Below, in pieces: positions 1 to 9,815 of a stretch of DNA of 64,000 nucleotides. The position numbers were made by a program, and so were the translations under genes. The DNA comes from an uncultured Myxococcales bacterium (lineage in GTDB: Bacteria; Myxococcota_A; UBA9042). Where the stretch lies: assembly GCA_903896545.1 (NCBI GenBank), contig CAITYF010000132.1:1-64000 (forward strand), written 5' to 3'. The notes beneath the pieces were generated by a model. The model was not told where the DNA came from. It was given only the letters and a program-made list of their open reading frames with translations, and searched no databases. Every line of letters begins with the position of its first letter. The first letter of the stretch is position 1.

Positions 1-96
1 TGGAGCGAGGACGGCGCGCGCGAAATGGCCATGCTGCGCGCGGACTTGTGCAACGGCGAGTGGTCGCGCCGCAGCCGCGCGCTGCTCACGGCTTGA
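1..96 (+). CDS. 3' end of a gene cut by the window edge; possibly a transposase tail
   Basis: Only the last 31 codons are visible, in frame 1, ending in TGA at 94-96. The peptide has a pattern (WSEDGA..M..LRA...NGEW) that resembles the C-terminal end of ISKra4/UPF0236-type transposases. With so little sequence this is a guess. The 5' part lies outside the window. Confidence 0.35.
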   Translation, partial: WSEDGAREMAMLRADLCNGEWSRRSRALLTA

Positions 97-199
97 TCAT
101 GGGGGCGCGAGGTCAGACCCCGGATTTGGAACCGCGCCCGACGTCAAGTTGCACGCGTTTTTGCGCTGGGCTAGGTCGCGCGACAAACTGGGGTGTCGG

Positions 200-484
200 A
201 TGAAGGAGGCGCGAATCAAAAGCGGCCTTGTGTTGCCGGGCTGGCTCGCCACCGGCTGTACATCGACCGTGTACACCGTGATGCGAATTCCATTCTCCTC
301 GGAGAAAGCGCCGCTGGAGGCGTACTGCGAATCGATGCCAAACGACGACGCGGAGTTCAACGAGCTCGTGCGGGCCGCCTACGCCAAAGGCTGGAGGCTG
401 GCGATGGCTGGGTACACAGTCACAACAGTCTTGGGAATTCCGGTCAGCTCAGCGCCCGTCATTTGCGTGGAGCGCGTGCCGTAG
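200..484 (+). CDS. Small hypothetical protein, possible lipoprotein
   Basis: A 94-residue frame opens with a short basic stretch (MKEARIK), then a hydrophobic run and a possible lipobox (LATGC), followed by a soluble part with acidic and aromatic residues. That would fit a small outer-membrane or periplasmic lipoprotein. The ribosome binding site is weak, and an in-frame ATG also exists at 149. No family is recognised. It stops 6 bases before the convergent end of the FadL-type gene. It could be a chance frame in this GC-rich DNA. Confidence 0.35.
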   Translation: MKEARIKSGLVLPGWLATGCTSTVYTVMRIPFSSEKAPLEAYCESMPNDDAEFNELVRAAYAKGWRLAMAGYTVTTVLGIPVSSAPVICVERVP

Positions 485-490
485 GTCGAC

Positions 491-1876
491 TCACGGCACC
501 GACGGAGACGCGGCTTCTGGAGCGACTTCTGGAGCGACTTCCGGGGCCGCTTCCGGGGCAGCGGCCGGCGCATCGTCAGCCTGCGGCGCCTTGTCCTTCG
601 CGACGTTGCCAAAGCGGAAGCGCGCGTCCAGGTAGGCACCCATGAGCGTGATCGCGTAGTCGCCGGTCTTGCCGCAGAACGGGCACGTCGTGTCGACCTG
701 CGAGGTGCTGCCGGTGCCGTGGCGGTAGGCCATGGCAAACGACATGTCAAACGACGGCGTGAACTCGTAGCCAACGCCGACCGTGCCGATGTGCGTCGGG
801 CCCGGAGGCGAACCAAACGGCGTCGGGTACATCGGGTTGGCGGCCGCGGTGTCAAAGACGTAGCCAGCGCGCACTTCCACCGGCTTGGCGACTTTGTAGC
901 CACCGCCGACGCGGAAGGTGTAGCTATCCGACCACTTCGACGTGTTGGTGATGGGCAGACGCTCATACACTCCGGTCACGACGTTCTTCTTTTCACCGGT
1001 GAGGTCAACGGTCTGGTTCTCTGAGTTGAAGATGTACTCGAAGTCGACCGCGAGGCGCAGGTCCTCAATCCCCGACCACTGCACGCCAAAGCCAAGTTTG
1101 GACGGCAAAATGAAGTCGTACGTCGCATTCAGGATGTCTTGCGCGTAGAAGATCTTGTCCGCGTTGACGGTCGTCTGCACCTTGTTGCGGTAGACCAGAC
1201 CGATCAGGAACTTGCCGATCTCGTACTGCAAGCCGAGGCGAAAACCGGTGAACGCCCAGCCTTTCATCTTCATGTCGAGGTAGGTCTGCGGGTCGGGATT
1301 CGGCGTGTTCGCGTTGTACGTGTTGGTACGGCTACGATCAAAAGTGGTGAGCAAGGGACGCCACGCAGCGCCGAAGCTCAGTCCTTTGATAATGCGGATC
1401 GAGATCGCCGGGGCAAACTCGATGAAGCCGAGGCTGGCGCTGTCGGAGACCGCTTCGGTCTTCACGCCCGACGCCGTGTTCTTGTCGATGTTGTAGTTGT
1501 AGGAGCCCGCCGCGCCGCCCAGCAGATAGGTCGCAAAGCCCAGGTGGATGCGATCGTGCACCTGGTACGAGCCGCCGACCAGAAAGAACGGGGAGACCGC
1601 GACGTTGGACTTGACGCTCAGCGCTTTCTCGTCGGGACTGCCTTGAATGACGCCGCCGAGCGGGGACACGTCGACGTGCACAGCGCCGACGCCGGAGCGA
1701 GAAAGACCAGCGGGATTGTGGAAGATGGAACTCGGATCATCGACTGAGCCGATCGCCGTGCCGCCCATGCCCATGTGGCTGGCGGAGAAGAGCATCGGCG
1801 TGTCGTAGCCGGACGCGAACGCCGTGGACGCAGACAGAATCGTCAGCGCAGAAACCGAACGAGTAAGCCACTTCAT
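491..1876 (-). CDS. FadL/OMPP1/TodX-family outer membrane transport protein
   Basis: The 461-residue protein is probably a beta-barrel porin for hydrophobic compounds such as long-chain fatty acids. It opens with a signal peptide ending near AFA-SG, followed by the FadL N-terminal pattern (MGMGGTAIG.., then NPAGL near residue 58) and alternating aromatic beta-strand-like segments through the body. The length fits FadL-like proteins. The start is supported by GGGAGGGG a few bases upstream. Unusually, the last 30 or so residues are an Ala/Pro/Glu repeat (APEVAPEVAPEAA), which is not barrel-like and could be a periplasmic or surface tail. The substrate cannot be read from sequence. Confidence 0.85.
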   Translation of the reverse strand: MKWLTRSVSALTILSASTAFASGYDTPMLFSASHMGMGGTAIGSVDDPSSIFHNPAGLSRSGVGAVHVDVSPLGGVIQGSPDEKALSVKSNVAVSPFFLVGGSYQVHDRIHLGFATYLLGGAAGSYNYNIDKNTASGVKTEAVSDSASLGFIEFAPAISIRIIKGLSFGAAWRPLLTTFDRSRTNTYNANTPNPDPQTYLDMKMKGWAFTGFRLGLQYEIGKFLIGLVYRNKVQTTVNADKIFYAQDILNATYDFILPSKLGFGVQWSGIEDLRLAVDFEYIFNSENQTVDLTGEKKNVVTGVYERLPITNTSKWSDSYTFRVGGGYKVAKPVEVRAGYVFDTAAANPMYPTPFGSPPGPTHIGTVGVGYEFTPSFDMSFAMAYRHGTGSTSQVDTTCPFCGKTGDYAITLMGAYLDARFRFGNVAKDKAPQADDAPAAAPEAAPEVAPEVAPEAASPSVP

Positions 1877-1945
1877 CTTTCCCCTCCCAAGGTGATGTCG
1901 CGCGTGACAATGCCAGAGATGTGGGCGATCGCCAAGTGTTTAGCG

Positions 1946-1981
1946 CAAAAACACTGAAGGGCCGAACTTGCGTCCGACCCT
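1946..1981 (-). terminator. Rho-independent terminator after the Cys-rich lipoprotein gene
   Basis: Read on the minus strand, AGGGTCGGAC-GCAA-GTTCGGCCCT forms a 10-bp stem with two imperfect pairs and a four-base loop, followed by TCAGTGTTTTT. It lies about 30 bases past the stop codon at 2011 and upstream of the FadL-type gene, so it would separate the two transcripts. Confidence 0.65.
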
Positions 1982-2010
1982 CCAGCAGTCTCTTCAACTA
2001 GACGTGAGGC

Positions 2011-2598
2011 TTATTTGCCTTCTTTGCACGCGTCGCGCACCGGGTCGCACCACTTGGCGAGGCACGGGCTGCACTGCGGCGTGTCGGTCGCGCATTCCGC
2101 GAGGCAGTGGTTGAAGCCGCACGCGCCGGAGTAGGCGCCGTAGCACCACGCGCAGTTGGCGGTGGCCTTGCCGATCGCCGGGTCGAGGTTGTCGACGATG
2201 CACTGAGCGATGCACTGGCCCTGAATCGCGACCTTGCCGTCTTCATTGGGGCAATCCGTGCCCTTGGCCATGCAGCCGTGGGTCAGCGTGCAGTCACGCA
2301 CCTGATCGGCGAACTTGCCCGACAGCGCCGAATCCTTGTCCATCGCGGCGATGAACGACTTGTCGGCCGCGTTGGTGCAGCCCTTGTCGGTCGTCGGCGT
2401 GACGTACGCGGGGCAGCTGACGGCGCCCGTGTCGGCAACCGTATCGCCGGTCGTCGCGGTCGAGTCGCCTGCGAGGCCGGTCGTGTCCAGTGTAGCCGCG
2501 TCATCGGTGCCGGTCGTGCTGGTGGTCGAGCCACACGCCGCGAACGCCAAAGTGGCGGTCACGAGCGCGAGCATCTTGAAGGTCTGAGACTTCTTCAT
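2011..2598 (-). CDS. Cys-rich lipoprotein
   Basis: The 195-residue product starts with a lysine-rich signal peptide and a clear lipobox (LAFAACGS), so it should be acylated and anchored in a membrane. A Thr/Asp-rich linker follows, then a compact domain of about 120 residues with roughly 14 cysteines. The cysteine spacing looks like an extracytoplasmic disulfide-bonded domain, a type common in Myxococcota. The ATG at 2598 was chosen because it gives the clean signal peptide and has GAGG upstream; a longer frame starts at 2649. No function can be assigned. A terminator follows it. Confidence 0.7.
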   Translation of the reverse strand: MKKSQTFKMLALVTATLAFAACGSTTSTTGTDDAATLDTTGLAGDSTATTGDTVADTGAVSCPAYVTPTTDKGCTNAADKSFIAAMDKDSALSGKFADQVRDCTLTHGCMAKGTDCPNEDGKVAIQGQCIAQCIVDNLDPAIGKATANCAWCYGAYSGACGFNHCLAECATDTPQCSPCLAKWCDPVRDACKEGK

Positions 2599-2678
2599 GG
2601 TTTTAGTCCTCGCGCCCAGGCGTCGACCTGGGCTGTTGGGATCATTCACACTACGTCGGCAAACTGTTCACCGGACGT

Positions 2679-4022
2679 TCAGGTCCGCGGAAGTTTAGGT
2701 TTCTCCGCGCTTTTGTCAATTCCACCCTCCGCAACACGCGGGATGCGGGTGGTCGTTCGGGTCGGTTCCGGCAGGCTCTCGACGGCCGTTTCTGCGGCAA
2801 TTTCCGCCTCCAAGAGCCGCGTCACGTCGGCATCCAGACGGTGGCTCAGCACCTCGTCATAGACAGCAACAACGCGAGAAAACGTCGCTTTCCAGCTGTA
2901 GCGCGCCTGACTTTCCGCCAGACCGCGCTTGCCGAGCAGCTCCGCACGCCCGGGCTTGCACAGCTCCAGCCACGCGTCCGCCACCGCGCCCGGCGTCGTT
3001 TCTTCCAGCGCGATGCCGCACCGGCACGTTTCGAGCAGTTCGCCGATGCTCATCTTGGCCGAGCCCAGGAGCGCTACGCCGCACGCCATCGCCTCCACGG
3101 CCGACAAGCCAAAGGTCTCGTACGGGCACAGCGTCGCGACGACGTCGACGGAAGCCATCAAGCGCGCCATGTCGATCGGCCGCTCGAGGTAGCCCATGTA
3201 ATGCACTTCTGGATATTTCGCCGCCAGCGCCTTCACTTCCGCCACGCCCGGACCATGGCCCGCCACGACGAGAATCGGCTTGTGGCCCGCCGCCCGCAGC
3301 AGTTCGTACGCCGCCAGAAGCGGCTTGTAATTCTTCTCTTCGCTCAGCCGATTCGGGTAGCACAACACCACGTCGTCCGGACCCGCGTGCCAGGTCGCGC
3401 GCAGCTCGTTGTCACGCCGCCGCGGCTGGAACATCGCGGTATCGACGCCCAGCGGGCTGTACGTCACGTTCTGCACGCCGTGGGACGTCAGCTGATCGAC
3501 CATCACGTGCGTCGCCGCCATCGTCTTGTCAAAGCGGCCAAACGTCCGCCGCGCCCATGCCCACGCCGCGCGCTCCGCCAGCCGTCCGAGCCACGTCTTG
3601 GGACCGCCAAAGGCGCGACCCACGTCCGTCACCGGGAAATTCGCGTGCCAAAAACCGACGAACCGCGGCTTCTTGCCCGTGTGCGCGCGCAGCCCGATGC
3701 ACGCCAAGCGCACCAGATCGGGCGTCGTATACGGGCTGCCAATCTCGATCACGTCCGGCTTGATCTGCTGCAAAATCCGCCGGAAAGCGAACGGATTCAG
3801 GACGATGCGATAACCAGAACTACCCAGCGCCAGCGCCGGAATGTGGTGAATGCGCGCCGTGCCGTGAATTTCCACGCCCGCGTGGCTGGACGGCACGATC
3901 AGGTGGTACTCGACGTCGTCCTGCCGCGCCATGTAGCGCAGCTTCTCCAGGTGATAGCGACGGACGCCGCCGCCGGTCATCGTGAAGAAATCGTTGATGT
4001 CGCAGACGCGGATTTTGGACAT
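2679..4022 (-). CDS. GT4-family glycosyltransferase
   Basis: The 447-residue protein is a GT-B fold retaining glycosyltransferase that probably moves a sugar from a nucleotide donor to a lipid or glycan acceptor in the cytoplasm. The N-terminal half has the glycine loop TMTGGGVRRY near residue 16. The C-terminal half has the GT4 signature YETFGLSAVEAMACG, with the two glutamates that bind the donor, and the segment NRLSEEKNYKPLLAA. The last 50 residues are low-complexity and outside the fold. The start at 4022 fits the family N-terminus; an in-frame ATG at 4091 would add 23 atypical residues. It is divergent from the esterase gene at 4162. Confidence 0.85.
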   Translation of the reverse strand: MSKIRVCDINDFFTMTGGGVRRYHLEKLRYMARQDDVEYHLIVPSSHAGVEIHGTARIHHIPALALGSSGYRIVLNPFAFRRILQQIKPDVIEIGSPYTTPDLVRLACIGLRAHTGKKPRFVGFWHANFPVTDVGRAFGGPKTWLGRLAERAAWAWARRTFGRFDKTMAATHVMVDQLTSHGVQNVTYSPLGVDTAMFQPRRRDNELRATWHAGPDDVVLCYPNRLSEEKNYKPLLAAYELLRAAGHKPILVVAGHGPGVAEVKALAAKYPEVHYMGYLERPIDMARLMASVDVVATLCPYETFGLSAVEAMACGVALLGSAKMSIGELLETCRCGIALEETTPGAVADAWLELCKPGRAELLGKRGLAESQARYSWKATFSRVVAVYDEVLSHRLDADVTRLLEAEIAAETAVESLPEPTRTTTRIPRVAEGGIDKSAEKPKLPRT

Positions 4023-4161
4023 CGATCGGGTGGTTCTCGCGCAGGAAGCGCAACGCGTGCCGGATTCTCGCCGGTTTGCCACATTTGGCAAAATTCTCTG
4101 TCAACTTTTTGGCCAAACGCGAACGGTAACGCTAGGCTCAGCGCGGACCGAGGAGGGAAAG

Positions 4162-5211
4162 ATGAACCGACCACCGTACCGGAACGCCAGCGACTGGGTG
4201 GAATTCGACAGCGCGCTGCTCCAGCAGAATCGCCTGAACGACCGCACGCTGCGACGCTTTCCCGTGTACCTGCCGCCGCACTACGCGCTGGAGCCCGAAC
4301 GGCGCTTTCCCGTCGTGCATTATCTGACCGGCTACGGCGGCTGGGGCGCGATGAAGCTGCTGGAAGAAAAAGCCTGGGAAGAACCGCTCTGGGCGCGGCT
4401 GGACCGGCAGATGCTTTCCGGTGAACTGGAGCCGATCATCGTCGCGTTTCCGGACTGCTTCACCAAGTTGGGTGGCGCGCAGTACCGCGATTCCGTTGTC
4501 ACCGGGCCGTACGCGCGGTACATGGCGGAAGAAGTCGTGGCGCACGTCGACGCACAGTTTCGCACGTTGGCGGATCGCGATCACCGCGGGCTAATGGGCA
4601 AGAGTTCCGGTGGCTACGGCGCACTGCACCTGGCGATGACGCGTCCAGACGTCTTTGGTCTTTGCTGTGCGACGGCCGCGGACAGCTATTTTGAGCTCAG
4701 CTACGTGACGGATTTTGGCAAGACGCTGCAGGCGTTGCATGCCGCCGGCGGCGTCGAGGCATTCCTCATGAACTTCTTCGCCGGCAAGCCGCGGCACAAG
4801 CACTGGCACACGGCGGTGTCGACGCTCGCTTACGCGCAGGCCTACACGCCCAACGTGGACGTGCCGGTGCTGCAGGCGGATCTGCCATTTGATCTGCAAA
4901 CGGGTGAGCTCGTGCCCGATGTGTGGGCCCGCTGGCTGGCCTGCGATCCCGTGCGCGCGTGTGCGAACCACGTGGAAGCGCTGAAAAGCTTGAAACTGCT
5001 GTTTCTGGATGCCGGACGCAGCGACGAGTTCGGCCTGAACTTTGGACACCGCGTTCTGTCGGATCGCCTGCGGAAGTTGAACGTGCGACACGAATTCGCC
5101 GAGTTCGATGGCGGCCACATGGGCATTGACCACCGCATCGACGCGAGCTTGGCGGCGGTTACAGCGGCTTTGCGCCAGGCGGATGCGGCGGAGTCCACAT
5201 CATCGTCATGA
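4162..5211 (+). CDS. Putative esterase, alpha/beta hydrolase fold (esterase D-like)
   Basis: The 349-residue enzyme should hydrolyse an ester or thioester bond. The nucleophile elbow GKSSGGYG (Ser near residue 147) is preceded by a GYGGWG oxyanion-type loop near residue 60. LFLDAGRSDEF and GGHMGIDHR near the C-terminus supply candidate acid and histidine residues, so the triad is complete. No signal peptide is seen, so it is probably cytoplasmic. An AGGAGGG ribosome binding site lies just before the ATG. Its 3' end overlaps the convergent membrane protein gene by 53 bases. The substrate is unknown. Confidence 0.75.
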   Translation: MNRPPYRNASDWVEFDSALLQQNRLNDRTLRRFPVYLPPHYALEPERRFPVVHYLTGYGGWGAMKLLEEKAWEEPLWARLDRQMLSGELEPIIVAFPDCFTKLGGAQYRDSVVTGPYARYMAEEVVAHVDAQFRTLADRDHRGLMGKSSGGYGALHLAMTRPDVFGLCCATAADSYFELSYVTDFGKTLQALHAAGGVEAFLMNFFAGKPRHKHWHTAVSTLAYAQAYTPNVDVPVLQADLPFDLQTGELVPDVWARWLACDPVRACANHVEALKSLKLLFLDAGRSDEFGLNFGHRVLSDRLRKLNVRHEFAEFDGGHMGIDHRIDASLAAVTAALRQADAAESTSSS

Positions 5212-6826
5212 AGTCGAGTGTGGCCTTCTTTTCTCTTGGCGTACGGACGTCATTCGCGTGCCACTCCGCACGCACCAGAAGAAATGCCAACGCCAGCGAC
5301 ACCAGGGTTGCGACCACGCGCACACCAGGCTGCGGCAGCACGTCGCGCCAAGCGAGCCACACCAAGGTCAGCGCCCCCAGCGCGAGCGCCAGAAAGTAGG
5401 GCAACGCGTTCCAGGGACCAGGAACACCCAGCGCCATGAGCGGGCTGGGAAAGGTCCAGCCGTGCAAAAGCAGCGGCGCAACAGTCTCCGGCAGCGGGTT
5501 GATGACCTCGCCGGGGAAGCCCTGCGAGACGGCGGTGCAAAGCCCAGTAATGACGATGCTCGCCACGCTGAGTGAGGCCAAGATGCCAGCGCCGAGGTAC
5601 ACGCGCCAGCCTTTGAGGCTGTCCAGACCGTGCGCGGTCGCGATGAGCGCGAACGGCACAAACGCCGTCAAGTAGCGCGGTCCGACGACCCAGCCGGCGT
5701 GCCACAGGCTGTGTGAGCACTGAAACATCAGGAAGTACGAACAGATCAGCGTCGCGATCAGCGCTTCCCCGCGCGGGCCGTGCACCCAGTCGCCGATCAG
5801 CTGCGGACGATTGCGGCGCAGACCGAGCCAACCGAGCCACGCAAGCGCGGTCCACGGCGCGTAGAAGTATAAACCGGTGAAGGTGGAAAACAGGGAGCCC
5901 ATGACCTTTTCGCGGTTGGGCAGGTGGATGCCAAAAATGCCTGGCGAAAGGTCGCGGACAAAGCCGGGATTCTCCAGGTTGGCGTAGGGCAAGCTGAACG
6001 GCGAACCGAAGCTGGCCCAGTTGTTGTGCAACAGGAGCAGCGCCGGCAACGTCGCGCCCAATGCGACGCGCCAGATGTCGTGCGGGTCGCGGCGGCGGAA
6101 CCAAATCCAAGCGCACATCAGGAGAACCGCGGGCGCCATCGTGAACTCGATACAGACCGCCCAGCCAGCCGCCAGGCCACCCAAGATGAGGACACCGCCG
6201 TTACCGATCGCGCCTGCGATCACGATGGTGGCGAACATCGCGAGCAAAGCGACGCCGCCCGCCTGGTGGCCCGCGAACATCTGCCCGTAGGTGAGCGACA
6301 AGGAACCCAGTGCAGCCGCCAGCAAGGTCGCGTGTCCCAAACCAGGGCGGGTCAACCGCGTGGGCAGCCAGCGCGCCAGCCACCACCACGCCAGAAGCGT
6401 CGGCAGAATCACGACCCAAAAACGCAGCCACCAGACGATCATGGCCTTGGACGGCTCGCCCCTGTGCAGCACTTTGTAGATCCCGCGGAGCACGACGTGC
6501 GGGATGACCGCCAAGAAGGTGACACCCGGCGCCTTGGCCTGGTACAGCTTGCCCGTGCAGTTGGGCGGCGTACCGCCGTCGCTGCACTTCATCGCCTTGT
6601 CGTTGACGTAGCCCCATTGGTCCGTGATGTGGCCGTGATCGCCGGTGCGATCGCGGGTGCCAAACGCGTACGTGTGGTCTTCCACGATGGCGCGTACCGC
6701 GTAGACGCGCACCATTTCATTGGGATTGTTGATCGGCTCAGACCACGGAAAGAGCCATAAGTAGGCGAGAATGCACAGCCCCAGGAGCCAGCGGGTCGAC
6801 GCGACGCCGAGCGGTCTGGGCTGCAT
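5159..6826 (-). CDS. Polytopic membrane protein, probable GT-C-like glycosyltransferase
   Basis: The 555-residue protein has about 11 hydrophobic segments. An N-terminal loop after the first segment ([22 protein letters not shown]) and the stretch YQAKAPG after it resemble the first periplasmic loop of PMT/ArnT-like GT-C enzymes, which use lipid-linked sugar donors. I infer a lipid-linked sugar transferase, but no donor or acceptor can be named. The gene starts six bases after the hppA stop codon, so the two are probably co-transcribed. Its 3' end overlaps the esterase gene tail to tail. Confidence 0.6.
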   Translation of the reverse strand: MQPRPLGVASTRWLLGLCILAYLWLFPWSEPINNPNEMVRVYAVRAIVEDHTYAFGTRDRTGDHGHITDQWGYVNDKAMKCSDGGTPPNCTGKLYQAKAPGVTFLAVIPHVVLRGIYKVLHRGEPSKAMIVWWLRFWVVILPTLLAWWWLARWLPTRLTRPGLGHATLLAAALGSLSLTYGQMFAGHQAGGVALLAMFATIVIAGAIGNGGVLILGGLAAGWAVCIEFTMAPAVLLMCAWIWFRRRDPHDIWRVALGATLPALLLLHNNWASFGSPFSLPYANLENPGFVRDLSPGIFGIHLPNREKVMGSLFSTFTGLYFYAPWTALAWLGWLGLRRNRPQLIGDWVHGPRGEALIATLICSYFLMFQCSHSLWHAGWVVGPRYLTAFVPFALIATAHGLDSLKGWRVYLGAGILASLSVASIVITGLCTAVSQGFPGEVINPLPETVAPLLLHGWTFPSPLMALGVPGPWNALPYFLALALGALTLVWLAWRDVLPQPGVRVVATLVSLALAFLLVRAEWHANDVRTPREKKATLDFMTMMWTPPHPPGAKPL

Positions 6827-6832
6827 GCTGGC

Positions 6833-8944
6833 TCAGCCCTTGAGCGCGATGATCGGGGCGATGAGCAATGACACGACGCTCATGACCTTGATGAGAATCG
6901 CCACGCCGGGGCCCGACGTGTCCTTGAACGGGTCGCCGACGGTGTCGCCAATGACAGCGGCCTTGTGCGTGTCCGACTTCTTGGGGTGCCCCGGGATGCC
7001 GCCCTTCTCGATGTACTTCTTGGCGTTGTCCCACGCGCCACCGGCGTTGGCCATGAACAGCGAGAGCGACGCGCCGACGGCGAGCGCGCCCGCGAGCGCA
7101 CCAGCGAGCGCCGCCGGGCCGAGGATGTAGCCGATGAGCACGGGGCCGAGCACCGCAACCACGCCGGGCAGAATCATCTCGCTCAGCGCAGCGGCCGTCG
7201 CGATGTCCACGATCGCCTTGGGCTGCGGCTCTGCCTTGCCCTCACGCAGACCGGGAATCGTGTCGAACTGACGCTTGATTTCCATCACGATCGCGCCCGC
7301 CGCCTTGCCGACCGCGGTCATCGTCGCCGCGGCCACGATGAACGGCAGCACGGCGCCAATGAGCAGACCGATGAGAATCTCCGGACGGTCAATCGCGAGC
7401 TCCATTTCCTTCAAACCCGCGAGCACACGCGCGTGGTTCACTTCCAGCGAGAACGCCGAGAAGAGCGCGACAACCGTCAGCGTCGCCGAACCGATGGCAA
7501 AGCCCTTGCCGATCGCCGCAGTTGTGTTGCCGACCGCGTCCAACTCGTCCGTGATTTCGCGCACTGCCGGGTCCAGACCCGCCATTTCCGCGATGCCGCC
7601 CGCGTTGTCCGAAACCGGACCGTACGCGTCGACCGTCATGACGATCGCGGTACCCGACAGCATGCCAACCGCGGCGATGCCGATGCCGTACATGCCGAGG
7701 TCGCCCATGGCGAAGTTGGCCAGCATCGCGACGCCGGCAATCAGCAGCAGGCAGACGAACACGGACTGCATGCCCACGGCCATGCCCTGAATCACGTTGG
7801 TGCCCGCGCCGGTCTTGGCCGCTTCCGCGACGCTCTTCACCGGGCCGTAGTGGCCGGTGTAGTACTCGGTGAGCAGACCGATAATCGCGCCGCCAATCGC
7901 GCCGCCCGCGAGCGCCGTCGTGACGCCCTGCTGGACACCGAACTGCGGCAGGATGAAGTAGGTGATGGCAACGACCACGACCGGCGGCGCAACCATGGCG
8001 CTGCGGAGCACAGCCGCCGGCGCGCTGTTCTTCAGCACGCGCGCCATGAAGATGCCGCCGATGGAAACAGCCAAACCAATGCCGGACAGAATCAGCGGCA
8101 GCGCAACCGCGATGACCTTGGCCGAGATGACCTTGCCGTCCGCGCCGTTGATCGGCCCCGTGAGCAGGTGCGCCAGCGTCTCTTCCTTGGTCGTCAGGCC
8201 GATCGCCATCGTCGCGACGATCGCTGCAACCAGCGACTCGTAGATGTCCGCGCCCATGCCGGCCACGTCGCCCACGTTGTCGCCCACGTTGTCCGCGATG
8301 ACGCCGGGATTGCGCGGATCGTCTTCCGGAATGTTCTCAACAACTTTACCCGCAATGTCGGCGCCGACGTCCGCGGCCTTCGTGTAAATGCCGCCGCCGA
8401 TACGGGCGAACAGCGCGATCGAGGACGCGCCGACCGCAAACGCGTGAAGCATCGTGCCGAGCTGTTCGGTGCCGGCGTACAGCGCGTAGACGCCGACCAA
8501 GCCCATGAGGCTCAGGCCCGCGACGCACAGACCCATGACGGCGCCGCCATCCAAAGCGGTCAAGAGCGCGTTGGCCTTGGCGCTGCCTTTGCTGTTGTCC
8601 GACGCGGCGTTGGCCGTGCGCACGTTCGCGAGCGTCGCCGCTTTCATGCCGATGAAGCCCGCGAGCAGCGACAGGAACGCGCCGGTCAGGAACCAGGCGC
8701 CGGCGATGACGCCGAGCGACGGGGTCGCAGCCATCGCGCCAAAGACGACGACGGAGTAGACGGCGAGCACTTTGTACTCGCGCGAAAGGAACGCCATGGA
8801 ACCTTCACGGATGTACCCGGCGATGCGCTTCATGTCGTCGTTGCCTTCCGGCAGCGCAGCGATGCGGAAGTAGAACGCCGCCGCGATGACGAGGGCGAGC
8901 ACGCCAAATGCGGCAGGTGCTTTGGTCCAGAGGTCGAGATTCAT
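6833..8944 (-). CDS. hppA: Membrane-bound proton/sodium-translocating pyrophosphatase
   Basis: The 703-residue enzyme hydrolyses pyrophosphate at the cytoplasmic face and pumps H+ or Na+ across the inner membrane. The length and the many membrane segments (16 in the family) fit. Substrate and Mg-binding motifs are present: [32 protein letters not shown], and the C-terminal [13 protein letters not shown]. The [16 protein letters not shown] stretch near residue 470 carries Ala where the K+-independent subfamily has Lys, so K+ dependence is predicted. The ATG at 8944 is preceded by GGGAG; in-frame codons further upstream encode atypical sequence. It heads an operon with the downstream membrane protein and diverges from the polysaccharide operon. 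Confidence 0.95.
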   Translation of the reverse strand: MNLDLWTKAPAAFGVLALVIAAAFYFRIAALPEGNDDMKRIAGYIREGSMAFLSREYKVLAVYSVVVFGAMAATPSLGVIAGAWFLTGAFLSLLAGFIGMKAATLANVRTANAASDNSKGSAKANALLTALDGGAVMGLCVAGLSLMGLVGVYALYAGTEQLGTMLHAFAVGASSIALFARIGGGIYTKAADVGADIAGKVVENIPEDDPRNPGVIADNVGDNVGDVAGMGADIYESLVAAIVATMAIGLTTKEETLAHLLTGPINGADGKVISAKVIAVALPLILSGIGLAVSIGGIFMARVLKNSAPAAVLRSAMVAPPVVVVAITYFILPQFGVQQGVTTALAGGAIGGAIIGLLTEYYTGHYGPVKSVAEAAKTGAGTNVIQGMAVGMQSVFVCLLLIAGVAMLANFAMGDLGMYGIGIAAVGMLSGTAIVMTVDAYGPVSDNAGGIAEMAGLDPAVREITDELDAVGNTTAAIGKGFAIGSATLTVVALFSAFSLEVNHARVLAGLKEMELAIDRPEILIGLLIGAVLPFIVAAATMTAVGKAAGAIVMEIKRQFDTIPGLREGKAEPQPKAIVDIATAAALSEMILPGVVAVLGPVLIGYILGPAALAGALAGALAVGASLSLFMANAGGAWDNAKKYIEKGGIPGHPKKSDTHKAAVIGDTVGDPFKDTSGPGVAILIKVMSVVSLLIAPIIALKG

Positions 8945-9077
8945 GGCACTCCCAAACAATCGCAGGATGAAGACGGGCCCGTAAAGGCGGGGCGGGAGAT
9001 TGCCATGATTACCAACGCCATGCAAGTTGCGCGCACGTTGCAGCGGGTTTACCATCTCTGCCCCGCTGGAGGGCTTC

Positions 9078-9815
9078 ATGTTGCAGAAGATCGTGATCGT
9101 GGGCGCGTCCTCAGGCATTGGCCGGGCGCTGGCAGTGGAGCTGGCACGGCCGGATCGCAAGCTTGGTCTTGTCGCACGGCGCGCGTCCGAACTGGCTGAT
9201 GTCGCCGCGGAAGTGCGCCGCAAAGGCGGTCACGCTGAAATTGAAGTATGCGACGCCGCAGACGTGGAAGCCGCTGAAGCAGCGTGGCATGCGCTCAAAG
9301 AACGGTTGGACGGCGTGGACGCGATCGTCTACGCGGCGGGCGTCATGCCAGACGTCGATCCCGACGAATTCAACACAGCGAAGGACCAAGCGATGATCGC
9401 CGTGAACGTGATCGGCGCCATCGCGTGGCTAAATTGCGCCGCGCGTGAATTTCAGTCGCTTGGTCGAGGTGTTATCTGCGGAATTGGCTCCGTTGCCGGC
9501 GATCGCGGACGGCGACCAAGCCCGGTTTACGGCGCGTCCAAGGCAGCGCTGCACACGTATCTGGAGTCTCTGCGGAATCGTCTCTGGGTGCACGGTGTTC
9601 GCGTTGTGACCATCAAGCCCGGTCCGGTGGACACGCCGATGACGCACGGCAAAGGCGCGATGCCGTTGATGGTTTCCGCGCCGGTCGCCGCCAAGCGCAT
9701 CGCCCAGGCGCTTGAAGGCGGCCCTGAGGTCGTCTACGTCGCTTGGCCCTGGCGGTACATCATGCTCATTTTGCAGCACATTCCCTCGATTCTCTTCCGG
9801 CGGTTTGCCAAATGA
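9078..9815 (+). CDS. SDR-family oxidoreductase, DprE2-like
   Basis: The 245-residue short-chain dehydrogenase has the nucleotide-binding loop GASSGIGR at residue 9, the catalytic serine in GIGSVAGDRG, and YGASK. CTGGAGGG precedes the ATG. It overlaps the next gene by ATGA, and that gene is a DprE1-like FAD oxidase. In mycobacteria and some other bacteria such a pair (oxidase plus SDR) epimerises C2 of polyprenyl-phospho-ribose to make the arabinose donor. I infer the same kind of two-step oxidation and reduction of a lipid-linked sugar here. The last 25 residues are hydrophobic and basic (WRYIMLILQHIPSILFRRF), which fits membrane association. Confidence 0.75.
   Translation: MLQKIVIVGASSGIGRALAVELARPDRKLGLVARRASELADVAAEVRRKGGHAEIEVCDAADVEAAEAAWHALKERLDGVDAIVYAAGVMPDVDPDEFNTAKDQAMIAVNVIGAIAWLNCAAREFQSLGRGVICGIGSVAGDRGRRPSPVYGASKAALHTYLESLRNRLWVHGVRVVTIKPGPVDTPMTHGKGAMPLMVSAPVAAKRIAQALEGGPEVVYVAWPWRYIMLILQHIPSILFRRFAK

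Noticed and set aside
2841-4424. 527-codon plus-strand open frame over the GT4 gene
   Set aside because: It is antisense to a GT4 enzyme with intact motifs, crosses the divergent promoter region and ends inside the esterase gene in another frame.
6965-9199. 744-codon plus-strand open frame over hppA
   Set aside because: It is antisense to a textbook pyrophosphatase. Its Arg/His/Asp-rich composition is typical of GC-rich antisense frames.
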